From Marinobacter halodurans (lineage in GTDB: Bacteria > Pseudomonadota > Gammaproteobacteria > Pseudomonadales > Oleiphilaceae), in the NCBI RefSeq assembly GCF_004327985.1, contig NZ_SJDL01000028.1, positions 1 through 64,000 on the forward strand: a stretch of 64,000 bases of DNA, written 5' to 3'. The translations under genes were made by a program, and so were the position numbers. The notes beneath the pieces are model-generated. The model saw nothing but the letters and a program-made list of their open reading frames with translations, did no database searches and was not told the DNA's origin. Positions within the stretch are counted from its first letter, which is position 1. The number at the start of each line of letters is the position of its first letter. Positions 54,270 through 64,000 of the stretch are shown here, piece by piece.

Positions 54270-54288
54270 GGTGACAGAATTGGTGACA
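54270..54288. repeat. Two direct GGTGACA repeats near attR
   Basis: GGTGACAGA (54270-54278) and GGTGACAGG (54282-54290) are spaced 12 bp start to start. They match the heptamers near attL, so they are probable right-arm integrase sites. Confidence 0.6.
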
Positions 54289-54363
54289 GGGCCCCGAAAT
54301 TTGCAGATCTGTCCTTTCTTAACCTCCCGTAACTACGGCTTTTTAAGTCGCCCACCCTATAAG

Positions 54364-54375
54364 CAGGTCCAGAAC
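54364..54375 (+). repeat. Right attachment site core (attR) with ancestral yicC tail
   Basis: CAGGTCCAGAAC is followed by GTCGAATAG (54376-54384), which reads Val-Glu-stop in the yicC frame. These are the displaced original last codons of yicC. Confidence 0.88.
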
Positions 54376-54384
54376 GTCGAATAG

Positions 54385-55116
<732 letters not shown>

Positions 55117-55232
55117 GCATTTCCGTTTATACTGCGCGGTCTGCCTGAGGGCGGCTCCGGACGGCGCGACCCGTGATAACCGGGCCGGGGCAACTGTTAT
55201 CCAATCACATTATTTTCGTTTTCGGGGAATTT

Positions 55233-55445
55233 ATGGCACGAGTCACTGTTGAAGACTGTCTGGATCACGTCGATAACCGCTTTGAACTGGTTATGCTGGC
55301 AAGCAAACGGGCTCGTCAGATCGCCACCAAGGGCCATGAGCCGATGGTGCCGGAGGAAAACGACAAGCCGACGGTTCTCGCCCTGCGCGAAATCGCCGAA
55401 GGCAAGGTGGACAAAGCGCTCGTTGAACAGGACGACGAAGAGTAA
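55233..55445 (+). CDS. rpoZ: DNA-directed RNA polymerase omega subunit
   Basis: A 70-residue subunit. [20 protein letters not shown] and LASKRARQI are diagnostic; [13 protein letters not shown] follows. Omega helps beta' fold and contributes to ppGpp binding by RNA polymerase, fitting its place next to spoT. Confidence 0.96.
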   Translation: MARVTVEDCLDHVDNRFELVMLASKRARQIATKGHEPMVPEENDKPTVLALREIAEGKVDKALVEQDDEE

Positions 55446-55542
55446 GCCTAAGTCCACAGTCGCATTGAAATCTGCGCCACTGCTCTTATAGTAGGGTTTA
55501 TAGGGCTGTTATCTGCTTACAGCCCGAGCAGGGCAACGGAAG

Positions 55543-55573
55543 ACCCGGGTGTGCGTGCATTCGGGTTTTTTTG
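55543..55573 (+). terminator. Terminator between rpoZ and spoT
   Basis: ACCCG (55543-55547) pairs with CGGGT (55562-55566), followed by TTTTTTT. The stem is short, so partial read-through into spoT is likely. Confidence 0.6.
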
Positions 55574-55639
55574 TCGGAGTTTCATGCGGAATTGGCCTGT
55601 CCATGAAGCGGGCATTCCCCTAACGTCTCTGGAGGCGCA

Positions 55640-57817
<2,178 letters not shown>

Positions 57818-57949
57818 TCCTCGCCCGATCGCCCTGCTGCGAACGTCGAACATCGTACCGGTTGACAGAGACCGCGAATCCCGGTGAGGATCACTCCTTT
57901 TCCTTTGGCAAGCCCCGTTCGCCCGGGGTGATTGAGGCAAGAGAACGAG

Positions 57950-58336
57950 ATGACCAACAAATCCGTAATTCAGACTGAAAACGCACCGGAAGCCATCGGC
58001 ACCTATTCCCAGGCGGTCAAGGCGGGCGATACCGTCTACCTGTCCGGCCAGATTCCGCTGGACCCGGCCACCATGGACGTGGTCAGCGGCGACATCAGCG
58101 TCAGCATCCGTCGCGTGTTCGACAACCTGGCTGCGGTCTGTGAAGCGTCCGGTGGCAAGCTGCAGGACATCGTCAAGCTGAACATCTACCTGACGGATCT
58201 GGGGAATTTCGCCACCGTCAACGAAATCATGGCCACCTATTTCCAGGAGCCGTATCCGGCTCGCGCCGCCATCGGCGTGGCGGCACTGCCCAAGGGCGTG
58301 CCGGTGGAAATGGATGCCGTGATGGTGCTGAGCTGA
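57950..58336 (+). CDS. ridA: Reactive enamine/imine deaminase RidA
   Basis: A 128-residue YjgF/Rid protein. [28 protein letters not shown] and the substrate Arg in [17 protein letters not shown] are present. It hydrolyses 2-aminoacrylate from PLP enzymes. It follows spoT as in pseudomonads. Confidence 0.95.
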   Translation: MTNKSVIQTENAPEAIGTYSQAVKAGDTVYLSGQIPLDPATMDVVSGDISVSIRRVFDNLAAVCEASGGKLQDIVKLNIYLTDLGNFATVNEIMATYFQEPYPARAAIGVAALPKGVPVEMDAVMVLS

Positions 58337-58340
58337 TCCG

Positions 58341-59201
58341 TTACAGCCGGCGGATCATTTCACCATAACCCGTCCTGTAATCGGGATAGCGGAACGTAAA
58401 GCCGCTGTCCCGAAGACGCCGGTTGCTCAGCCGCTTGCTGCCGCCCCGGCGCCCCTCCTGGGCCTGGCTTTCAGGCATCCTGCAGTCGGTCTGCGACCGT
58501 ATCCAGTCCACGATCTCGTCGATACGCACGGGGTCGGAATCCGTTCCCAGATAGCACTCCTCCAGACGGTCGCCGGCCAGCGAACGGCGAACCAGATGAG
58601 CGGCCGCGGCGGCGGCATCGTCCTCGTGGATGCGATTGGTGTAGGGGCCGGGTGAGGGCGGGTTGAGTCGGCCGGTGAGCACCGATTGCAGGAACCGCTG
58701 GCGGGTTGGGCCGTAGATGCCGCTGTAGCGGATCACGGTGGCCGGCCAGGGCGCATCCAGGGCGGTCCGCTCGCCCTCCAGCACGCGACGGCCGTTGAAG
58801 CGTTCCGGCTCGGTGGGGCTGGTCTCATCCACCCAGCCGTCGTCATCCTGGTGGTAGACGCCGGAACTGGAGACGAACAGCAGGCGGTTCAGGGATTGCC
58901 CGTCCGCCGTCAGCGTGCGGATCAGATTGCGCAGGCCCGTCACGAACGCGGCCTCGTAACCGGCATCGTCGTAGCTGTTGGGGGTCAGGCAATAGATCAC
59001 GGCGTCCAGTTCCGGCGGCAGCTGCCCTTCCAGAGACGCCGGGTCCAGCAGGTCCGCTTTGACCGGGAGGATGTCCCGGGTTAGCGTCTCGGTATGGCGC
59101 TTGAGGCCGAACACCACGGCGTCACTGGCCAGGTTAACGGCGATCCGGCTTCCCAGGGCGCCACAACCGGCAACAAGAATGCGTGGTTCACTGATTGCCA
59201 T
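58341..59201 (-). CDS. SDR-family NAD-dependent epimerase/dehydratase, YeeZ-like
   Basis: A 286-residue Rossmann protein. RILVAGCGALGSRIAVNLAS is the dinucleotide motif, and VFSS-like LFVSSSGVYHQD with YxxxK-like positions degraded. The first glycine pattern and lack of a clear YxxxK suggest an atypical SDR. The function is unknown. It converges with ridA and is divergent from oxyR. Start 59201 is preferred over 59213. Confidence 0.7.
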   Translation of the reverse strand: MAISEPRILVAGCGALGSRIAVNLASDAVVFGLKRHTETLTRDILPVKADLLDPASLEGQLPPELDAVIYCLTPNSYDDAGYEAAFVTGLRNLIRTLTADGQSLNRLLFVSSSGVYHQDDDGWVDETSPTEPERFNGRRVLEGERTALDAPWPATVIRYSGIYGPTRQRFLQSVLTGRLNPPSPGPYTNRIHEDDAAAAAAHLVRRSLAGDRLEECYLGTDSDPVRIDEIVDWIRSQTDCRMPESQAQEGRRGGSKRLSNRRLRDSGFTFRYPDYRTGYGEMIRRL

Positions 59202-59289
59202 AGTCAATCTCAATCCTTATGCTGTAAGCCATTAAAGTGTCTCCCTGATTCGCCTGATCCAGAGCGTCCAGATTGCCCGGAGTAACGCC

Positions 59290-60255
59290 ATGACCCTGAC
59301 CGAATTGCGCTACATTGTCACCCTGGCCCGCGAGAAGCACTTTGGCCGGGCGGCGGAACGCTGCCATGTCAGCCAGCCTACCCTGAGTGTGGCCGTTAAG
59401 AAACTTGAGGATGAGCTGGGCATTCCGCTGTTCGAGCGCAGCAAGAGCAGCATCCGGGTCACGGAGACGGGCTCGCAGATCATCGAGCAGGCCCAGCGCG
59501 TGCTGGATCAGGTGGGCGTGATCCGGGACATCGCCCAGAACGGCAAGAACCAGCTCAACTCGCCGCTCAAGGTGGGCGCCATCTACACCATCGGCCCTTA
59601 CCTGTTCCCCCACCTGTTGCCGGAGCTGCGCCGCGCCGCGCCGGACATGCCCCTGTTCATCGAAGAGGGCTACACCTCGGACCTGCGCAAGAAGCTGCGT
59701 CAGTCCGAACTCGACGCCATTATTATCGCGCTGCCGTTCGAAGAGCCGGAAGTGGTCACGCTTCCGCTCTATGACGAACCTTTCGTGGTCCTGCTGCCGG
59801 CGGATCACCCCCTGACGAAGGAAGAGGCGCTGTCGGCCGAGCAACTGGCCAAGGAGCAGCTCCTGCTGCTGGGGCCGGGCCACTGTTTCCGGGATCAGGT
59901 GCTGGAGTCCTGCCCGCCGCTGGAAGACGCCATGGCGGCGCGGGCTTCCGGAGCCGCGTCGCATCCGTCCCTGGTGACCGAAGGCAGCTCGCTGGAGACG
60001 ATCCGTCACATGGTCGCCTCCGGGCTGGGCATCACCGTCCTGCCCATGTCGGCAGCCACGGCCATGGAGTACCGGGAGGATATCCTGACCGTGCGCCCGT
60101 TCAAGCCGCCGGTGCCGTTCCGTACCGTGGCCCTGGCCTGGCGCGTGACTTTCCCGCGGCCCAAGGCGATCGATGTCCTGTCACTGGCGGCAAGCCAGTG
60201 CCGGGTGATCGAGAAATCGGATCAGGCCCTGCCGGTCACTGCTGCCTCTGCCTGA
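59290..60255 (+). CDS. oxyR: Hydrogen peroxide-sensing regulator OxyR
   Basis: A 321-residue LysR regulator. The N-terminal HTH is MTLTELRYIVTLAREKHFGR then HVSQPTLSVAVKKLEDELG. The redox pair Cys is in GPGHCFRDQVLESCP (spacing as in E. coli C199 and C208). It activates peroxide defence genes. It lies 5 bp before recG, so both are probably in one operon. Confidence 0.95.
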   Translation: MTLTELRYIVTLAREKHFGRAAERCHVSQPTLSVAVKKLEDELGIPLFERSKSSIRVTETGSQIIEQAQRVLDQVGVIRDIAQNGKNQLNSPLKVGAIYTIGPYLFPHLLPELRRAAPDMPLFIEEGYTSDLRKKLRQSELDAIIIALPFEEPEVVTLPLYDEPFVVLLPADHPLTKEEALSAEQLAKEQLLLLGPGHCFRDQVLESCPPLEDAMAARASGAASHPSLVTEGSSLETIRHMVASGLGITVLPMSAATAMEYREDILTVRPFKPPVPFRTVALAWRVTFPRPKAIDVLSLAASQCRVIEKSDQALPVTAASA

Positions 60256-60259
60256 TCCC

Positions 60260-62335
60260 ATGACGTCGCTGGAGGAGATCGGCGTCACCACCCTCAAGGG
60301 GGTAGGCGCTGCGCTGGCAGGGACGCTGGCGAAACTGGGCATCCACAACCTGCAGGATCTTCTGTTCCACCTGCCGCACCGGTATGAGGACCGCACCCGC
60401 GTGATCCCGATCGGCAGCCTGCATGTGGGGGACGTCGGGGTGGTGGAAGGCGAGGTGGTCAAGACGGACCTGGTCATGGGCCGACGACGCAGCATGCAGG
60501 TCACCATCCGCGACGATTCCGGTTTTATCGTCCTGCGTTTTTTCCACTTTAACGCGTCCCAGAAGAACCAACTGGGCGAGGGCGCGCGGGTGCGCTGCTT
60601 TGGCGAAGTGAGACCCGGACGCGCCGGTTTCGAATTCTACCATCCCGAATACCAGGTCAACCCGCCGCCCATGCCGGCCCCGGACCAGGCCACGCTCACC
60701 CCGGTCTACCCGCTCACCGACGGCATCCAGCAGCCCCGCCTGCGCAGCCTGTGCCAACAGGCCCTGAAATATCTCGACCGCTATCCGGTCCGGGAATGGC
60801 TGCCGGAATCGCTGCTGGCGGATTTCCAGTTGCCTGAACTTAACCAGGCCCTGCACCTGGTGCATGCGCCGCCGGCCGGTGCCCCCGTGCCCGCATTGGT
60901 GGAAGGGCGGCATCCGGCGCAGCAGCGTCTGGTGATGGAGGAACTGCTGGCCCACCAGATGAGCCTGTTACAGGTGCGACAGCAGATCCAGGCGCGTGAG
61001 GCCCTGGCGCTGTTGCCCCAGGGCGATCTGGACGACCGTTTCCGCGACCAGTTGCCGTTCAGGCTCACGCCCGCCCAGGAGCGGGTACTGGCGGACATCC
61101 GCCAGGATCTGAGCCAGCCTCTGCCCATGCTAAGGTTGGTACAGGGGGATGTCGGTTCCGGCAAGACCGTGGTGGCGGCATTGGCAGCGTTGCAGGCGAT
61201 TGCGGCCGGGGCGCAGGTCGCATTGATGGCACCGACCGAGATTCTCGCCGAACAGCACTATCTCAATTTCAGGACCTGGCTCGAGCCGCTGGGCCTGGAG
61301 CCGGTCTGGCTCTCGGGCAAGGTGAAGGGCAAGGCGAGGCAGGCCGCGCTGGACCGTGTGGCCGGCGGCGAGGCGCGGATCGTGATCGGCACCCACGCCC
61401 TGTTCCAGGGTGATGTCCTGTTCGAGCGCCTGGCGCTGGTGATCGTGGACGAGCAGCACCGCTTCGGGGTCCACCAGCGTCTGGCCCTGCGCGAAAAGGG
61501 CGCTGAGGGCCGCCTGGCCCCGCACCAGCTCATCATGACGGCGACGCCGATTCCGCGTACGCTGGCCATGAGTGCCTATGCGGACCTGGATACGTCGCTG
61601 ATCGATGAACTGCCGCCGGGACGCAAGCCCATCGAGACCATCGCCATCGCCGACTCGCGTCGTGACGAGGTGATCAGCCGCGTGGAAGAGGCCTGTCGGA
61701 GCGGGCGCCAGGCGTACTGGGTGTGTACCCTGATCGAGGAGTCCGAGGCGCTGCAGTGCCAGGCTGCGGAGGTGACGGCGGAAGATCTGCGGGCGCGGCT
61801 GCCGGGCCTCAAGGTCGGATTGGTCCACGGCCGGCTCAAGGCGGCCGAGAAAGCGGACATCATGCAGCAGTTCAAGGATGGCATCCTGGATCTGCTGGTC
61901 GCCACGACGGTCATCGAGGTGGGCGTGGACGTGCCCAATGCCTCGCTGATCATCATCGAGAATCCGGAGCGGCTGGGCCTGGCCCAGCTGCACCAGTTGC
62001 GGGGGCGTGTGGGGCGTGGCCATGAGGCCAGTTTCTGCGTCCTGATGTATCATCCGCCGCTGTCCCGTAACGGCAAGGCCCGGCTCCAGGTCCTGAGGGA
62101 CAGCCAGGATGGTTTCGTGATTGCCGAGAAAGATCTGGAAATTCGCGGGCCGGGCGAGGTTTTGGGTACCCGTCAGACTGGTATGATGCAGTTCCGTCTG
62201 GCGGATTTTGAACGCGACAAGGGTTGGATACCGGTTATCCGGGAAGCCGCACCGGCGCTGATGGACGATTCACGGCGCGTGGAGGCGCTGATCCGTCGCT
62301 GGCTGGGGGAGCGTATTCGCTACGGCGACGTCTAG
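60260..62335 (+). CDS. recG: ATP-dependent DNA helicase RecG
   Basis: A 691-residue branch-migration helicase. The N-terminal wedge/OB domain has GVGAALAGTLAKLGIHNLQD and LFHLPHRYEDR. Walker A is GDVGSGKTVVAAL, motif II is VDEQHRFGV, motif VI QLRGRVGRG, and the C-terminal TRG motif is EVLGTRQTGMMQFRLAD. The oxyR-recG order matches pseudomonads. Confidence 0.96.
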   Translation: MTSLEEIGVTTLKGVGAALAGTLAKLGIHNLQDLLFHLPHRYEDRTRVIPIGSLHVGDVGVVEGEVVKTDLVMGRRRSMQVTIRDDSGFIVLRFFHFNASQKNQLGEGARVRCFGEVRPGRAGFEFYHPEYQVNPPPMPAPDQATLTPVYPLTDGIQQPRLRSLCQQALKYLDRYPVREWLPESLLADFQLPELNQALHLVHAPPAGAPVPALVEGRHPAQQRLVMEELLAHQMSLLQVRQQIQAREALALLPQGDLDDRFRDQLPFRLTPAQERVLADIRQDLSQPLPMLRLVQGDVGSGKTVVAALAALQAIAAGAQVALMAPTEILAEQHYLNFRTWLEPLGLEPVWLSGKVKGKARQAALDRVAGGEARIVIGTHALFQGDVLFERLALVIVDEQHRFGVHQRLALREKGAEGRLAPHQLIMTATPIPRTLAMSAYADLDTSLIDELPPGRKPIETIAIADSRRDEVISRVEEACRSGRQAYWVCTLIEESEALQCQAAEVTAEDLRARLPGLKVGLVHGRLKAAEKADIMQQFKDGILDLLVATTVIEVGVDVPNASLIIIENPERLGLAQLHQLRGRVGRGHEASFCVLMYHPPLSRNGKARLQVLRDSQDGFVIAEKDLEIRGPGEVLGTRQTGMMQFRLADFERDKGWIPVIREAAPALMDDSRRVEALIRRWLGERIRYGDV

Positions 62336-62434
62336 AGGGGCGTAGTCCCTGCAAGACAGGCGTGGCTGGGGGTGTCCGGTGGCTGAGACCCTATGTCGTC
62401 AACGACCAGGAAAACGCATTATCAGGGGGTGAGC

Positions 62435-63811
62435 ATGGAACTGCCCATCGCAGTTCGGGATGCCCTGCAGGCTGCATCGCGCAATCAGGGTACGCCACTT
62501 TTCGAGATCGTGGAGGTGGCAGATGCGGCCAACACGTTGCGCATGGTGCCGCTCGAGGACTATGACGGCAAGCTGCAGGTGATCTGCCGGCGAGGCGATA
62601 TGCTGGACGTCAATCGTCTCAACAAACTGCTGGGCCGCGATTTGCGGGTCATCAGCCGCCGCGAGCTGCGGCGTATCCGGGAGCGCCTGGATGTCCAGTT
62701 GATCCCGGCGCTGCCGTCGCTGACCGGTTGGCCCACCCTGGTGGACGAGGCGGTCGAGCATCTGGATTCCGTCGCCCTGGCCTATGCGCCCGGTGGCCCC
62801 CAGGTCGAGATCCCGATAGAGGCCTTCCGCCAGCTGACGGCCGATGCGCGGCGGTTGCCGGTCACGACGTCGATCGATGCCATCCACGTCAACCTGTCCG
62901 AGCCCCAGCGGGATCGCGAACAGCTGCATTCCGCGCTGGAACGCTTCACCAACCTGCGTATCCGCCAGCGTCTGGAGGACACTCTGGAACTTCCCCCGCT
63001 GCCGGAAACCGCCCAGCGCATTATCCACCTGCGGGTCAATCCCAACGCGGTCATGAGTGACCTGGTGGATATCGTCGAGAGCGATCCGAGCCTGGCGGCC
63101 CAGGTTGTCAGTTGGGCCTCATCATCGTTCTACGCCGCAGCCGGGCAGGTGCGCTCTGTCCACGATGCGGTTTCACGGGTATTGGGTTTCGAGCTGGTGA
63201 TGAACCTGGCCATGGGGCTGTCGCTGGGGCGCACGCTGAAGCCACCGGAGGATGAGCCGGACGGCTACATCGGCTATTGGCAGCAGGCCATCTGGCAGGC
63301 CCAGGCGGCCGGTGTACTGTCGGCCATGATGCGCCGTGGCGAACGGCCCTCGTTTGGGCTCGCCTACCTGGGCGGATTGCTCCACAACTTCGGCTACCTG
63401 TTGCTCAATCAGGTGTTCCCGCCCCATTTCCGCTTGGTCTGCCGTACGCTGGAGGCGAATGCCTGCCTGGATTCGTCGGTGATCGAACACCATATCCTAG
63501 GCATCACCCGTGAACAGATCGGCGCCCAACTGATGGAAAACTGGGGCATGCCGGATGAAGTGGTTGTTGCCTTGAGAAACCAGAAAAACCCGGACTTCGA
63601 CGGTGAGCATGCCGTGTATGCGCAGCTACTGTACCTCGGGCGTTTGCTGTTGATCGAACGCGGTATCGATCTCGGTCCGCCGGCACCGCTGGAGCCTGCC
63701 CTGTATGAGCGTCTGGGCCTGGATCCGGACCGGGTGGCCGGGCAGTTCGACGAGCTGGTCGCCAACCGGGACAGCATCATGGCTATGGCAGGGATGATGC
63801 AGCAGTCCTGA
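62435..63811 (+). CDS. HDOD-domain signalling protein with YbaK-like N-terminus
   Basis: A 458-residue protein. The N-terminal 150 residues look like the YbaK/aminoacyl-tRNA deacylase-associated fold (LDVNRLNKLLGRDLRVISRR). The HDOD domain (about 190-400) has LPPLPETAQRIIHLRVNP, SDPSLAAQVVSWASSSFY and GGLLHNFGYLLLNQ. HDOD proteins act in signalling without a proven enzyme. ATG 62435 has a strong RBS (gggggtgagc). Confidence 0.85.
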   Translation: MELPIAVRDALQAASRNQGTPLFEIVEVADAANTLRMVPLEDYDGKLQVICRRGDMLDVNRLNKLLGRDLRVISRRELRRIRERLDVQLIPALPSLTGWPTLVDEAVEHLDSVALAYAPGGPQVEIPIEAFRQLTADARRLPVTTSIDAIHVNLSEPQRDREQLHSALERFTNLRIRQRLEDTLELPPLPETAQRIIHLRVNPNAVMSDLVDIVESDPSLAAQVVSWASSSFYAAAGQVRSVHDAVSRVLGFELVMNLAMGLSLGRTLKPPEDEPDGYIGYWQQAIWQAQAAGVLSAMMRRGERPSFGLAYLGGLLHNFGYLLLNQVFPPHFRLVCRTLEANACLDSSVIEHHILGITREQIGAQLMENWGMPDEVVVALRNQKNPDFDGEHAVYAQLLYLGRLLLIERGIDLGPPAPLEPALYERLGLDPDRVAGQFDELVANRDSIMAMAGMMQQS

Positions 63812-63975
63812 TGGTCGTCCCGGAGGACGTCACTGGAGGCTGTGGTTTCTGCCGCAGTCTTCCCCAATCGCACCTACCAATTCCGTTCCTGTGGTCTACA
63901 TTAAGAATAAAGGGAACCTGTTTTCAGTCGGGATGCAACGGAGTGTGAAATGCATGGCTTGCGTGGAGGTGTCCA

Positions 63976-64000
63976 ATGGAACGGCTCATCTTCAACTCCG
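63976..64000 (+). CDS. Start of a further gene, truncated by the window edge
   Basis: ATG 63976 with ggaggtg 4-10 bases upstream opens a frame Met-Glu-Arg-Leu-Ile-Phe-Asn-Ser that continues past the edge. Only eight codons are seen, so the product is unknown. Confidence 0.5.

Larger units (their letters stand above)
54059..54363. other. Right-end non-coding region of the element
   Basis: About 300 bp with no gene. It holds a plus-strand terminator and two GGTGACA repeats (listed separately), then a short AT-rich stretch before attR. Confidence 0.6.
46241..54375. mobile_element. 8.1-kb integrative element in the yicC 3' end (satellite-like)
   Basis: The element lies between two copies of CAGGTCCAGAAC and runs 8123 bp from one repeat start to the other. 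It encodes, all on the plus strand, a tyrosine integrase, a 179-residue unknown, an AlpA-like regulator, a small HTH protein, a primase-polymerase/helicase, a coiled-coil protein, two paralogous small proteins, a zinc-finger protein, an 88-residue protein and a PemK/MazF-like toxin. Leucine codons CTA and the tetramer CTAG are much more frequent here than in the flanking host genes. No terminase, capsid, relaxase or conjugation gene is visible. The set resembles P4/PICI satellites, so I infer a helper-dependent phage satellite; an autonomous integrative plasmid is the alternative. Confidence 0.85.

Overview
The window is a high-GC gammaproteobacterial chromosome segment. Gene content and order (glnK-amtB-ubiK-comM; metX-metW-DUF4426-rdgB-hemW; yggS-proC-yggT beside pilT-pilU; pyrE/crc-like/rph/yicC/gmk/rpoZ/spoT/ridA/oxyR/recG) match the Pseudomonas-Marinobacter part of the class. 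A Marinobacter-like marine bacterium is my best guess, by inference only.

Layout. Bases 1-148 are the 3' end (domains V and VI) of a group II intron whose body lies off the left edge. 175-13.6 kb holds a PilZ protein, a short hydrolase/thioesterase/oxidoreductase run, a CPA-type antiporter, tcdA, an ECF sigma factor with its ChrR-type anti-sigma, an AraC regulator and divergent speA/speE. 13.8-20 kb holds glnK-amtB behind a clear sigma-54 promoter with two NtrC-like sites, then ubiK, comM, an HDAC-family deacylase and trmB. 20-31.7 kb is housekeeping: hemW, rdgB, metW, metX, a dynamin-like GTPase, yggT, proC, yggS, and the twitching ATPases pilT and pilU. 31.9-37.5 kb holds fadL and B12 uptake (btuC, btuD, a cobalamin riboswitch, btuB). 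37.5-46.3 kb holds polA, small envelope proteins, a phasin-like protein, pyrE, a Crc-like protein, rph and yicC.

The accessory region is an 8.1-kb integrative element (46241-54375) inserted in the 3' end of yicC. Its ends share the 12-bp repeat CAGGTCCAGAAC. The incoming end rewrites the last yicC codons from Asn-Val-Glu-stop to Asn-Ile-Glu-stop, so yicC stays intact. It carries a tyrosine integrase, an AlpA-type regulator, a small HTH protein, a large primase-polymerase/SF3 helicase that resembles the phage NrS-1 polymerase, an iteron-rich non-coding stretch that looks like a replication origin, several unknown small proteins (including a tandem paralogous pair), and a PemK/MazF-like toxin in AT-richer DNA. 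GGTGACA repeats lie inside both ends and look like integrase arm sites. The layout resembles P4/PICI-type phage satellites, but no capsid or terminase gene is visible. This is the most novel part of the window.

The remaining right flank, 54.4-64 kb, is gmk, rpoZ, spoT, ridA, a YeeZ-like oxidoreductase, oxyR, recG, an HDOD protein and the first codons of one more gene.
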